Assembly: GCF_937981445.1 (NCBI RefSeq)
Contig: NZ_CALJON010000048.1
Span: 1-29,704, forward strand
Length of the DNA stretch: 29,704 bases
From: an uncultured Veillonella sp.
GTDB taxonomy: Bacteria > Bacillota > Negativicutes > Veillonellales > Veillonellaceae
Direction of reading: 5' to 3'
Part shown: piece by piece, positions 16,265-23,965 of the stretch
Layout: each line of letters begins with the position of its first letter
How positions within the stretch are numbered: the first letter of the stretch is position 1
Program-made: the position numbers and the translations under genes
Notes under the pieces: generated by a model
What the model was told of the DNA's origin: nothing
The model's input: only the letters and a program-made list of their open reading frames with translations
Database searches by the model: none

Positions 16265-17386
16265 TTATAAGCTTCGCTGTAAATCAAAAAAAGCATTTAC
16301 AAATTCGTCACTTTTAATGGCCTCTTCGTATAGGCGCGGAAATGTATTGCGCACATCTTTCATAGCGGCCATGCGCAAATCTTCTGGATAAGCCCCTAAG
16401 AATTCCATAAAGCGCTTCACAATCTGCTGCGCCTCATGGTCATCAACAAATAATTGGTTCGCCCGTAATTCAATGCCACGCATTAAATTCTTAGCTGTTA
16501 AATACAATCTTGTATGGCTTTCCTTTTGAAGGCGACCTAGAACATTATCACTTAAATGTTCTCCTTTAAATACATCATCATAGGTAATTAAAGGTTCATG
16601 GTCCGCTTCCACAAAGCTGACAAATTCGCGAGCAATAACTTTACCTACATTACCACGAATGACATTGAAGAATACATCCTTACCTACTTGATCAGGTGCT
16701 TCTTTATACATTTTATACAAAGCTGACACACGCTCATAACTACGTGGCGTAGCGTAAATATCGTCTTCGTTCATTTTATGTAAATACTCTGGATACGTAC
16801 TAATGAACTCCATAACCATTGGCTCTAAACCGGCTTCAGCAGCCCAATCAAGCCATTGCATATAATCGGGCTCCATCTGTAGCCAAACAAAGCGATTCTG
16901 CTGTGCCACGTCCATTTCAACCGTTTGATAGTCATAGCTATTAGTTGGATTCATGGCGGCTACAATATGCACATCTTGGCCTAAGGTAAAACCATTAATT
17001 TCACGATTCAAAATCAAATTCATAAGCTCTTGCTGTACTGCATGTTCACAGCGGTTAATTTCGTCAATAAATAACAACACTCTACGGCCTTTAGCTAATT
17101 CATCAGCAATTGTTTTTAGCTTATGGTGAATCGCATACACTGTCACTTTTTCAGTAACCACTGAGCCATCATCGAGTTGACGTGTAAAGCTATCTACCGT
17201 AGGCAATCCGCCAATTTCGCCTTCTTTTAGCAAATTACCATCAATGGTAACTAAGGACCATTGGTGTTTTGATGCTAAACGATGGGCTAACGATGTTTTA
17301 CCAATCCCTGTCTCCCCTACTAATAAAGGCACCTGACCGGCACCGAGAACAAGTTCCACACTTTTCATTGTTTCTACAAAATTCAT
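16265..17386 (-). CDS. MoxR-like AAA+ ATPase
   Basis: A 373-residue AAA+ ATPase. Walker A is GETGIGKT (24-31), Walker B is LLFIDEIN (104-111), the sensor-1 asparagine is in AAMNPTNS (N146), and NRF (164-166) is a likely arginine-finger region. The order and spacing fit MoxR-like ATPases that work with VWA-domain proteins. The gene is 11 bases upstream of the zincin/VWA gene and 24 bases downstream of the repeat-protein gene, so the three are almost certainly cotranscribed. The ribosome site (AGAGG, 12 bases from the ATG) is rather distant. By analogy with RavA-ViaA and related pairs it is probably a cytoplasmic chaperone-like motor; the substrate is unknown. Confidence 0.88.
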   Translation of the reverse strand: MNFVETMKSVELVLGAGQVPLLVGETGIGKTSLAHRLASKHQWSLVTIDGNLLKEGEIGGLPTVDSFTRQLDDGSVVTEKVTVYAIHHKLKTIADELAKGRRVLLFIDEINRCEHAVQQELMNLILNREINGFTLGQDVHIVAAMNPTNSYDYQTVEMDVAQQNRFVWLQMEPDYMQWLDWAAEAGLEPMVMEFISTYPEYLHKMNEDDIYATPRSYERVSALYKMYKEAPDQVGKDVFFNVIRGNVGKVIAREFVSFVEADHEPLITYDDVFKGEHLSDNVLGRLQKESHTRLYLTAKNLMRGIELRANQLFVDDHEAQQIVKRFMEFLGAYPEDLRMAAMKDVRNTFPRLYEEAIKSDEFVNAFFDLQRSL

Positions 17387-17410
17387 TTATTATTCTGGCC
17401 TCTTTTCAAT

Positions 17411-18217
17411 TTAGTATTTTAATAACTCATCTACAGCAATCCGACGTACGCGCTGACTTCCAAATTCATCAATCAAGCCCACCACATCAGCTTCAAACCC
17501 TTTATTATGCTTACCAATATAAGTACAATTGATTAAATCACGCACATATTGATCATCTACTTGATCTTCCTTCAAAATAGCTTTTAATTGCTCTTCTAAA
17601 TAGGTAGGTGGAATCATATAATCTGGCGGCAAATATTTAGTAATCAAACTACTTATGCCAATAAAATGTAAGGCCTGCTCTACTGTCACATGGGGCAATA
17701 AGCGCACCGCCTGCGGGTCTAATGCAATGGCTAAATCAATAGCCGCATCAGTAGGCTCTTTAATATAACTAAGGGCTTGATAGTTTTGCTTAACCGCTGC
17801 TAATTGCACGGCTTCTGAAGGATTGTGAATAAACTTAATCGCATCATAATTAGATGCTACCGCTTGAATCTGTAAGTCTTCACTAGGCTCCTTCACATAT
17901 TGAATGGCCCAGCCTGATTGTTCTAAGGCAATATGCACTAATTCTTCACTGGGATTTTCAATAAGGGCTAAATTATTCCACCCTTTAGCCACTACAGCCT
18001 TCAATAAGTCTGGTGTAGGATTCTTCAAATATTGAATGGCCCGTGGTGCATTAGATATGGCAATATCTACCATTTCTGGTGTAGGGTCGTCTATATATTG
18101 TAAAATCATGCCATTTTTCTTAAGCGCAGTCAATTTCATCTCTTCCGTGGGATGTTCCATCTGTGCAATGGCATAGGGATTAATTTTTAATATTTGTAAT
18201 TTTTTTTCATTATCCAT
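17411..18217 (-). CDS. DUF4116-type helical repeat protein
   Basis: A 268-residue protein made of about seven repeats of about 23 residues between residues 14 and 165, each of the form (N/E)P(S/T)x-x-(h)-x-x-A(h)x-x-(N)-x-x-A(I)-x-(Y/F)-(I)-x, for example NPSEELVHIALEQSGWAIQY. This is the pattern of DUF4116 repeats, likely short helical hairpins stacking into a solenoid for protein binding. The C-terminal 100 residues differ and contain DLINCTYIGKHNKGFEADV. GAGG seven bases before the ATG supports the start. As first gene of the unit with the MoxR-like ATPase and the zincin/VWA protein it is a natural candidate for a sensor or adaptor. No enzymatic motif is visible. Confidence 0.75.
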   Translation of the reverse strand: MDNEKKLQILKINPYAIAQMEHPTEEMKLTALKKNGMILQYIDDPTPEMVDIAISNAPRAIQYLKNPTPDLLKAVVAKGWNNLALIENPSEELVHIALEQSGWAIQYVKEPSEDLQIQAVASNYDAIKFIHNPSEAVQLAAVKQNYQALSYIKEPTDAAIDLAIALDPQAVRLLPHVTVEQALHFIGISSLITKYLPPDYMIPPTYLEEQLKAILKEDQVDDQYVRDLINCTYIGKHNKGFEADVVGLIDEFGSQRVRRIAVDELLKY

Positions 18218-18628
18218 ATAATTGCCTCACATATATTTCAACTTCAATTAAAATTTCGACTTCACTTCAATTAAATTTTCAACTTCACGTAAATTAAAAG
18301 TTCAACTTTATATCAATTTTAATTGCACTCTATTATATCGAATAAATTCATTTCACATTACATCTTACCATGTATGGGCTCTTTTGTCTCTTTTATTCTC
18401 CATATTTTAGGTATGACTTACCTTCATATGCATATTCTATTACGCAGGAATATACCTGTTCTGTCCTACTTAACTATGTATGTTCTTATCCATGAGGTTT
18501 TATTTTCTATGACAAAAAAGGAGATTCCTTATTTTGAAGGTATCTCCTTTTTATTAGACCTATGTAACTGCGATTCGTCCAATAAGACCAAATCATGAGT
18601 TAGCATATAAGTTATTAATATTTACTTA
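18218..18628. other. Intergenic region between the three-gene unit and sodA
   Basis: It should contain the promoter of the minus-strand three-gene unit. Between about 18236 and 18325 a degenerate repeat with about 24-base spacing (ACTTCA...AATTAAA(A/T)TTTC) occurs about four times. The open frame at 18323-18598 on the plus strand starts with TTG, has no ribosome site and runs through the sodA terminator, so I do not call it a gene. Confidence 0.5.
18515..18552 (-). terminator. Intrinsic terminator after sodA
   Basis: AAAAAGGAGAT and ATCTCCTTTTT form an 11-bp stem, with CTT/AAG pairing inside the loop. It lies about 77 bases past the sodA stop on the minus strand and is A- and T-flanked on both sides. 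Confidence 0.75.
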
Positions 18629-19237
18629 TTATTTCGCTGCTGCAAAATGAGCATTTACCTGATCCCAGTTAACAAGATTCCAGAATGCATCAATATAAGC
18701 TGGGCGGGCATTTTTATATTTCAAATAATATGCATGCTCCCAAACATCTAAACCAAGCACTGGTTTCTTACCTTCGCTCAATGGAGAATCCTGATTAGCT
18801 GTAGATACGATTTCTAATTTACCATTAGCAACTACTAACCAAGCCCAGCCAGAACCAAAACGACCTGTAGCCGCTTTAGCAAATTCCGCTTTAAAGTTTT
18901 CAAAACTGCCAAATGCTGCTTCAATAGCCTGAGCGATCGCTCCAGTTGGTGCCCCACCAGCATTAGGTGCTAAAATATTCCAGAAAAATGTGTGATTTGC
19001 ATGACCGCCACCATTATTACGCACAGCTAAGCGAATATCTTCTGGCACCGCCTCTAAATCACTGATTAAGGCTTCTACGTCTAATTTGCCAAGTTCAGGA
19101 TGTTTTTCGATGGCTGCATTTAAATTTACAACATAGGTGTTGTGATGTTTATCATGATGAAAATGCATTGTTTCTGCATCAATATGCGGTTCTAACGCTT
19201 CATAAGCATAAGGTAGTTCTGGTAATGTATAAGCCAT
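18629..19237 (-). CDS. sodA: Superoxide dismutase, Mn type
   Basis: A 202-residue Fe/Mn superoxide dismutase converting superoxide to peroxide and oxygen. Metal ligands are seen at H27 (HFHHDKHH), H82 (HANHTFFW), D164 and H168 (DVWEHAYY). Glycine in NNGGGHANH together with glutamine in STANQDSP is the pattern of Mn-using enzymes; Fe enzymes carry the key glutamine in the earlier motif. The start is placed at ATG 19237, six bases after GAGGAGG; an in-frame ATG 126 bases upstream would add a non-homologous, AT-biased tail with no good ribosome site. It is monocistronic with its own terminator. Beside an oxygen-sensitive glycyl-radical enzyme, a protective role is plausible, though the two are separately transcribed. 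Confidence 0.95.
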   Translation of the reverse strand: MAYTLPELPYAYEALEPHIDAETMHFHHDKHHNTYVVNLNAAIEKHPELGKLDVEALISDLEAVPEDIRLAVRNNGGGHANHTFFWNILAPNAGGAPTGAIAQAIEAAFGSFENFKAEFAKAATGRFGSGWAWLVVANGKLEIVSTANQDSPLSEGKKPVLGLDVWEHAYYLKYKNARPAYIDAFWNLVNWDQVNAHFAAAK

Positions 19238-19250
19238 ACTAAGCCTCCTC

Positions 19251-19265
19251 TTTCCCTTAGGGAAA
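19251..19265. promoter_or_regulatory. Palindrome in the sodA leader
   Basis: TTTCCCT-T-AGGGAAA is a 15-base palindrome immediately upstream of the sodA ribosome site. It could be an operator or a small RNA hairpin. Confidence 0.35.
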
Positions 19266-19279
19266 TAAATATATCTTAT

Positions 19280-19307
19280 TTTATATACGATAAAATTACC
19301 TAGGCAA
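19280..19307 (-). promoter_or_regulatory. Candidate sodA promoter
   Basis: On the minus strand TTGCCT (19307-19302) and TATAAA (19285-19280) are separated by 16 bases, about 43 bases upstream of the chosen sodA start. It is an acceptable sigma-70 type promoter in a very AT-rich stretch, so other positions remain possible. Confidence 0.4.
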
Positions 19308-19817
19308 TGTAAATATCCCCTGAGTAGGCAAACTATTCCATTGCTTATATCTAATTTTTTCAATCTTTATCGTAATTTAATGATAACATTTTTCATTTAT
19401 TTTGTCTATGAGCAGTTTAGCTCCATTCAGTTCAGCTTATATTTCCGTACAAAATAATATACTTAATCCAAAGAGACATTTTAAAATATATTAATTTTTA
19501 ACATATTTTATTTCATATACAAAACGAGACTTTTATCTTCTAGAGTTTTGCCTACAATCACTGAATTAAATTAATCTTTTAATGATTTACATCCAGTTTT
19601 ATATCAACCATATAGAATCAATCATATTAAATCATTTTATTTTTAAACATATTTTTATATTCATATATATTAAAACCCATTGCTACATCACATCTTTTAT
19701 TTTTAGCATTTTCTTAATCGAAAATAAGTATCATTAAATGTATTGTAATGTACGTCATTTCGGTTTACACTTAGGGTACATTTTATATTCTTTATTATCC
19801 TTAGTGGAGGTGTAACA
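19308..19817. other. Very AT-rich divergent region sodA / pfl
   Basis: No gene is visible in these 510 bases. Near its right end a possible pfl promoter is TTGTAA, 17 bases, TACACT, about 50 bases before the pfl start. AATGTAC and GTACATT around it form a long-range inverted repeat. GGAGG at the right end is the pfl ribosome site. Confidence 0.45.
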
Positions 19818-21962
19818 ATGCAACACAATGCATGGCAAGGCTTCATTACAGGTGTATGGGATAAAGCCATTGATATTCGTGACTTTATCCAACGAAACTA
19901 TAACCCCTATGTAGGGGACGATTCCTTCTTAGTAGGTCCTACAGAACGTACATTACAACTCTGGGACGAAGTATTACGCTTATACGAAGAGGAAAAAAAT
20001 AAGGGCGGCATTCTAGATGCCGATACTGATATTGCTACATCAGTATCCTCTCATGGACCTGGTTATATTATTAAAGAGTTAGAGCAAATCGTAGGACTTC
20101 AAACAGATAAGCCCTTAAAACGAGCTATGTTCCCTTATGGTGGTCTTCGCACAGCTAAAATGGCGTTGAAAGAATATGGTTTTGATATGAACCCTGAGCT
20201 TGAAGACTTCTTTAAGAAGCACCGCAAAACTCATAATGATGGTGTATTCGATGTGTACACCCCAGAAATGCGTGCTGCTCGCTCTGCTCACATTATTACT
20301 GGCCTACCTGACGCCTACAGTCGCGGCCGTATTATCGGCGACTATCGCCGTGTTGCTCTATACGGGGTGGATCGATTAATCCAGGAAAAAGAATTAGAAT
20401 TTAGCATCACCATGGGCGACATGACAGCAGAGGTCATTCGTAATCGTGAAGAAATTCGCGACCAAATCCGCTCACTACAAGAATTAAAAGAAATGGCGCT
20501 CTCTTACGGCTTTGATATTAGTCGTCCTGCAGAAGATACTAAAGAAGCCATTCAATGGCTCTATTTTGGTTATTTAGGGGCTATAAAAGAGCAAAATGGT
20601 GCTGCCATGTCAATTGGCCGAAACACCGTGTTCCTCGATATTTATGCTGAACGGGACCTAAAAGCAGGTCGTTATACAGAATCAGAGATTCAGGAAATGG
20701 TTGACCATTTTATCATGAAACTTCGCATGGTTCGCTTCGCTCGTATTGTTGAATACAATAATTTATTTACTGGCGACCCTGTATGGACCACAGAATCCAT
20801 TGGTGGCATGGGCTCTGATGGACGACCATTAGTCTCTAAAATGTCCTTCCGTTATCTTCATACTTTAACAAACTTAGGTCCTGCACCAGAACCAAACTTA
20901 ACGGTTCTTTGGTCACCGCGCTTACCTGATGGTTTCAAACGATTCTGCGCGAAACTTTCCATTGAAACATCTTCCATTCAATATGAAAACGACGAATTAA
21001 TGCGCCCTAACAGTGGCGATGACTATGCTATCGCTTGCTGCGTATCCCCTATGCGAATTGGCAAGGAAATGCAGTTTTTCGGTGCCCGTTGTAATCTCGC
21101 TAAATGCCTACTCTACGCAATCAATGGTGGCATTGACGAAAAGCTAAAAAAACAAGTAGGTCCTAAATACCGTCCAATTACCTCTGAGTATCTCGACTTC
21201 GATGAAGTGATGGAACGTTTCGACGACATGATGGAATGGCTAGCTGGCGTCTATGTAAATGCCCTTAATATCATCCATTACATGCACGATAAATACGCTT
21301 ACGAAAAATTAGAAATGGCGCTCCATGATCGTCAAGTAAAACGCTGGTTTGCCACTGGCATTGCGGGACTTTCCGTTGTAGCAGACTCCCTCTCTGCTAT
21401 CAAATATGCCAAAGTAAAACCTATTCGCGATGAACAAGGTGTTGCTATTGACTTTGAAATTGAAGGGGACTTCCCTAAATATGGCAATGACGACGATCGT
21501 GTGGATGACTTAGCAGCGATGATTGTATCGGCCTTTATGAATAAGATTCGAAAACATCCTACTTACCGTGATAGCGTGCCTACCATGTCCTTGTTGACTA
21601 TTACATCCAATGTTGTCTATGGTAATGCCACCGGTTCCACACCAGATGGGCGCAAACAAGGAACACCATTTGCACCAGGTGCCAATCCAATGCACGGCCG
21701 TGATTCCCATGGTGCTGTTTCGTCCATGGCGTCAGTAGCTAAAATGCCATGGCGCGATTGTAGCGATGGTATTTCCAATACCTTCTCCATTATTCCTGAT
21801 GCATTAGGTAAAAACGGCGAGACCATGATTCGTATGAGCGATTTAGACTTAGATTTATCCGATGTTTTAAACAGCTCTATGCCTACAGGTCTCCCTGTTA
21901 ACAACGAAAATCTTGCGTGCCACGAACCTAATGTAACCTTATATTCCAAGGAGGACAAATAA
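19818..21962 (+). CDS. pflB: Pyruvate formate-lyase catalytic subunit without glycyl-radical domain
   Basis: A 714-residue formate C-acetyltransferase (pyruvate + CoA to formate + acetyl-CoA). It aligns by eye with PflB from the N-terminus through ARSAHIITGLPDAYSRGRIIGDYRRVALYG, the active-site pair IACCVSPM (C407, C408), and DGISNTFSIIPDALGK. It then ends with a tail of about 45 residues rich in D, S and N that I do not recognise from PflB, and stops. The glycyl-radical domain that should follow is encoded by the next gene, one base later and in another frame. GGAGG seven bases before the ATG supports the start. All PFL motifs except the radical glycine are intact, and the next gene has its own ribosome site, so this looks like a two-subunit enzyme rather than a damaged one. 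Confidence 0.9.
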   Translation: MQHNAWQGFITGVWDKAIDIRDFIQRNYNPYVGDDSFLVGPTERTLQLWDEVLRLYEEEKNKGGILDADTDIATSVSSHGPGYIIKELEQIVGLQTDKPLKRAMFPYGGLRTAKMALKEYGFDMNPELEDFFKKHRKTHNDGVFDVYTPEMRAARSAHIITGLPDAYSRGRIIGDYRRVALYGVDRLIQEKELEFSITMGDMTAEVIRNREEIRDQIRSLQELKEMALSYGFDISRPAEDTKEAIQWLYFGYLGAIKEQNGAAMSIGRNTVFLDIYAERDLKAGRYTESEIQEMVDHFIMKLRMVRFARIVEYNNLFTGDPVWTTESIGGMGSDGRPLVSKMSFRYLHTLTNLGPAPEPNLTVLWSPRLPDGFKRFCAKLSIETSSIQYENDELMRPNSGDDYAIACCVSPMRIGKEMQFFGARCNLAKCLLYAINGGIDEKLKKQVGPKYRPITSEYLDFDEVMERFDDMMEWLAGVYVNALNIIHYMHDKYAYEKLEMALHDRQVKRWFATGIAGLSVVADSLSAIKYAKVKPIRDEQGVAIDFEIEGDFPKYGNDDDRVDDLAAMIVSAFMNKIRKHPTYRDSVPTMSLLTITSNVVYGNATGSTPDGRKQGTPFAPGANPMHGRDSHGAVSSMASVAKMPWRDCSDGISNTFSIIPDALGKNGETMIRMSDLDLDLSDVLNSSMPTGLPVNNENLACHEPNVTLYSKEDK

Positions 21963-21963
21963 T

Positions 21964-22203
21964 ATGAGCAATCAACAACAAATCGACAATTTAGTGGAAT
22001 TATTAGACGGCTATTCAGAAAAAGGCGGTCATCATCTCAATGTCAATGTATTTGACCGTGACATGCTCCTCGATGCACAAAATCATCCAGAAAAATACCC
22101 ACAACTAACCGTGCGCGTGTCTGGCTATGCTGTTCATTTCAATAAATTAACTAAACAGCAACAGGATGAAGTTATTTCTCGTACATTCCACGAGCAAATG
22201 TAA
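21964..22203 (+). CDS. Separate glycyl-radical subunit of pyruvate formate-lyase
   Basis: A 79-residue protein equal to the last part of PflB: LVELLDGYSEKGGHHLNVNV, then HPEKYPQLTVRVSGYAVHF with the radical glycine G54 in RVSGYA, ending ISRTFHEQM. It starts one base after the stop of the large subunit, with AAGGAGG (21948-21954) nine bases before the ATG, so it is translated on its own. It resembles the autonomous glycyl-radical protein GrcA/YfiD in carrying only the radical domain, but it is shorter, lacks an N-terminal extension, and here there is no second copy of the domain in the large subunit. It must therefore be essential for activity and not merely a repair part (inference). PflA downstream should install the radical on it. 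Confidence 0.9.
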   Translation: MSNQQQIDNLVELLDGYSEKGGHHLNVNVFDRDMLLDAQNHPEKYPQLTVRVSGYAVHFNKLTKQQQDEVISRTFHEQM

Positions 22204-22215
22204 TCAATAGAGAAT

Positions 22216-22300
22216 CGGTTTAGATGCTACGGTTTAGATGCTACGGTTTAGATGCCACGATTTAGGTACTGCCATCTAGGTACTACCGTTTAGTCTCTAC
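22216..22300. repeat. 14-bp tandem repeat after pfl
   Basis: CGGTTTAGATGCTA occurs twice exactly, then CGGTTTAGATGCCA, followed by about three decayed units of 14 or 15 bases (CGATTTAGGTACTG and similar). The decay increases to the right. Confidence 0.75.
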
Positions 22301-22325
22301 TAATTTCTTCTATAACCTGCTAATA

Positions 22326-22357
22326 CAATAGGCTCCCCAATCTTGAGGAGCCTATTG
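22326..22357 (+). terminator. Intrinsic terminator between pfl and pflA
   Basis: CAATAGGCTCC and GGAGCCTATTG form a perfect 11-bp stem with a ten-base loop. No T run follows directly. It may reduce read-through into pflA or stabilise the upstream mRNA. Confidence 0.55.
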
Positions 22358-22386
22358 CTATATAAGTTAATTGCTATATAAGTTAA
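22355..22386. repeat. 16-bp perfect tandem duplication
   Basis: TTGCTATATAAGTTAA occurs twice back to back just before pflA. The first copy overlaps the right arm of the preceding hairpin. Confidence 0.85.
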
Positions 22387-22423
22387 TTATTATCTATTTT
22401 CTATCACTAGAAAGGTCGATTGT

Positions 22424-23182
22424 ATGATTGGACGAATTCACTCCTTAGAAACCATGGGTACTGTTGATGGCCCTGGCGTACGAATGGTACTATTTTTGCA
22501 GGGCTGCCCCCTCCGTTGTGCCTATTGTCACAATCCTGATACATGGGATGTGCAGCAAGGGAAAAATATGACCGTTGAAGAAGTATGGGAGCAATTTGAA
22601 CGAAACCAGAGTTTTTATAAAAAAGGCGGTCTTACCGTAACCGGTGGTGAAGCACTGCTCCAACTCCCCTTTCTAATTGAACTCTTTACCTATTTTAGAG
22701 CCCGCGGCATCCATACTTGCTTAGATACCAGCGGAATTTGTTTTAATCATGACCAAGTTAAAGAATATGAAACATTGTTAGCTGTAACAAGTCTTGTCAT
22801 TTTAGATATTAAAGAGCTTGACGAGGCTAAGCATATAGCATTAACTGGCCAGAACAATGCAGCAATACTGGAATTTGCACGTTTTGTAGATGCCCATGAA
22901 GTACCAATTTGGATTCGTCATGTAGTGGTCCCCACCATAACGGATCGCCCCGACACTTGGTATCGTATCGGATTTTTTCTAGGGTCCCTTCGTCATCTAG
23001 AAACGATTGATTGCTTACCCTATCATGTAATGGGCTCATCAAAATATAAGGAACTAGGTCTCACCTATCGCTTAGATGGCATTCCACCAGCTTCAAAGGA
23101 ACTAGCTCAAAAGGCGACTAAAACCATGCTTGAAGGTATCAAAGCGTATCGCCGTGGTTGGTGGAGTGTATTAAACATCTAA
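22424..23182 (+). CDS. pflA: Pyruvate formate-lyase activating enzyme
   Basis: A 252-residue radical-SAM enzyme that abstracts a hydrogen from the glycine of pyruvate formate-lyase. The [4Fe-4S] motif is C28, C32, C35 in GCPLRCAYCHNPDTW (CX3CX2C), followed by GGLTVTGGEALLQ (the GGE SAM-binding motif) and a conserved C-terminal part. Length matches PflA (about 246). AAAGG eight bases before the ATG supports the start. Its substrate here should be the 79-residue radical subunit. It lies 220 bases downstream of that gene on the same strand with a hairpin between, so it may be partly independent in expression. Confidence 0.95.
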   Translation: MIGRIHSLETMGTVDGPGVRMVLFLQGCPLRCAYCHNPDTWDVQQGKNMTVEEVWEQFERNQSFYKKGGLTVTGGEALLQLPFLIELFTYFRARGIHTCLDTSGICFNHDQVKEYETLLAVTSLVILDIKELDEAKHIALTGQNNAAILEFARFVDAHEVPIWIRHVVVPTITDRPDTWYRIGFFLGSLRHLETIDCLPYHVMGSSKYKELGLTYRLDGIPPASKELAQKATKTMLEGIKAYRRGWWSVLNI

Positions 23183-23205
23183 GGGCGATTTTTTTATCAC
23201 CTTAG
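23179..23205. terminator. Hairpin at the pflA / rraA-like convergent junction
   Basis: CTAAGG...GAT and ATC...CCTTAG pair around a T6-7 loop; the left arm includes the pflA stop codon. It could serve as a shared terminator for the converging genes, but no T run follows on either side. Confidence 0.35.
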
Positions 23206-23252
23206 TTTAAATTCGATTAGCGGCTATTAGTTTAAATTCGATTAGCGGCTAT
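23203..23252. repeat. 25-bp tandem duplication covering the 3' end of the rraA-like gene
   Basis: TAGTTTAAATTCGATTAGCG plus five more bases occurs at 23203-23227 and again at 23228-23252 without mismatch. The second copy contains the last codons and stop of the minus-strand rraA-like gene, so the first copy is a duplicated gene end lying outside the reading frame. Confidence 0.9.
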
Positions 23253-23943
23253 AGGCCTCATCGATAATTTCCGTATCCTGAGCCTTTAATGCCGTTTCTA
23301 CCCAGTCTCTATCAACTGTCCCGGTCAAGGCAGCATGTACATTGGCTGCATCAAGAGCTTGTTTTTCCTTAGCCCCGGCCAGTACTTCCTCCGCATCATT
23401 ATACGGCACTACAATAACGCCATCGCGGTCCATAACAATAATATCGCCAGGATCTACAGCGATACCACCACAGGCAATAGGCGTATTGATTTCACCAGTA
23501 CCATCCTTATACGGCCCTGCTGGATTAGTGCCTGTAGCATACACTGGAATCGATAAGGCTTTAACAGCTTCACTATCACGAATCGGCCCATCAAGCACTA
23601 CACCAGCGATTTTTTTGTAAATACCATAGGCAAACATGATTTCCCCCATCAAAGACCGATAATCATTGCCGCCGTCATTGGAAATAATAATTACATCGCC
23701 TTCTTGTGCCATATTGAGGGCTTTGTGAATCATAAGATTGTCGCCACTTCGCGCCTTAACAGTTAAAGCACGGCCCACTGTAATTGGCTGAGTGGGGGAT
23801 GATTTCAAGGAAATACGCGGATGAAGTGCGCTTAAGCGCCCCATACAATCAGCAATATTTGCTGTTGGAATCTGTCTAAATTCATCCAATAACGCCTCAC
23901 TTACCATAGGACGTTTTAAAAATACACGATTACCAACTGACAT
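23242..23943 (-). CDS. RraA-like family protein (HMG/CHA aldolase-type)
   Basis: A 233-residue member of the RraA/4-hydroxy-4-methyl-2-oxoglutarate aldolase family. Seen: TANIADCMGR near residue 30, the GRALTVKARSGDN stretch, GEIMFAYGIYKKIAGVVLDG followed by PIRD (the conserved glycine, arginine and aspartate of the active site), and GGIAVDPGDIIVMDRDGVIVVP. Members include metal-dependent retro-aldolases and oxaloacetate decarboxylases. The RNase E inhibitor RraA of E. coli lacks some catalytic residues, but those present here favour an enzyme. The start is placed at ATG 23943, eight bases after AAGGAG; an in-frame GTG three codons earlier overlaps that site. It stands alone, so its substrate is unknown; cleavage of a keto acid to pyruvate is the likely chemistry. 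Confidence 0.8.
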   Translation of the reverse strand: MSVGNRVFLKRPMVSEALLDEFRQIPTANIADCMGRLSALHPRISLKSSPTQPITVGRALTVKARSGDNLMIHKALNMAQEGDVIIISNDGGNDYRSLMGEIMFAYGIYKKIAGVVLDGPIRDSEAVKALSIPVYATGTNPAGPYKDGTGEINTPIACGGIAVDPGDIIVMDRDGVIVVPYNDAEEVLAGAKEKQALDAANVHAALTGTVDRDWVETALKAQDTEIIDEAYSR

Positions 23944-23965
23944 GAAACTCACTCCTTACAAAAAA

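Noticed and set aside
18323..18598. 91-residue hydrophobic open frame on the plus strand
   Set aside because: TTG start without a ribosome site, and the frame runs through the sodA terminator hairpin.
19238..19363. N-terminal extension of superoxide dismutase
   Set aside because: The 42 extra residues are not like the family, and GAGGAGG sits at the right distance from the internal ATG at 19237.
21510..21958. Two minus-strand open frames within pfl
   Set aside because: Antisense shadows of a strongly conserved coding region.
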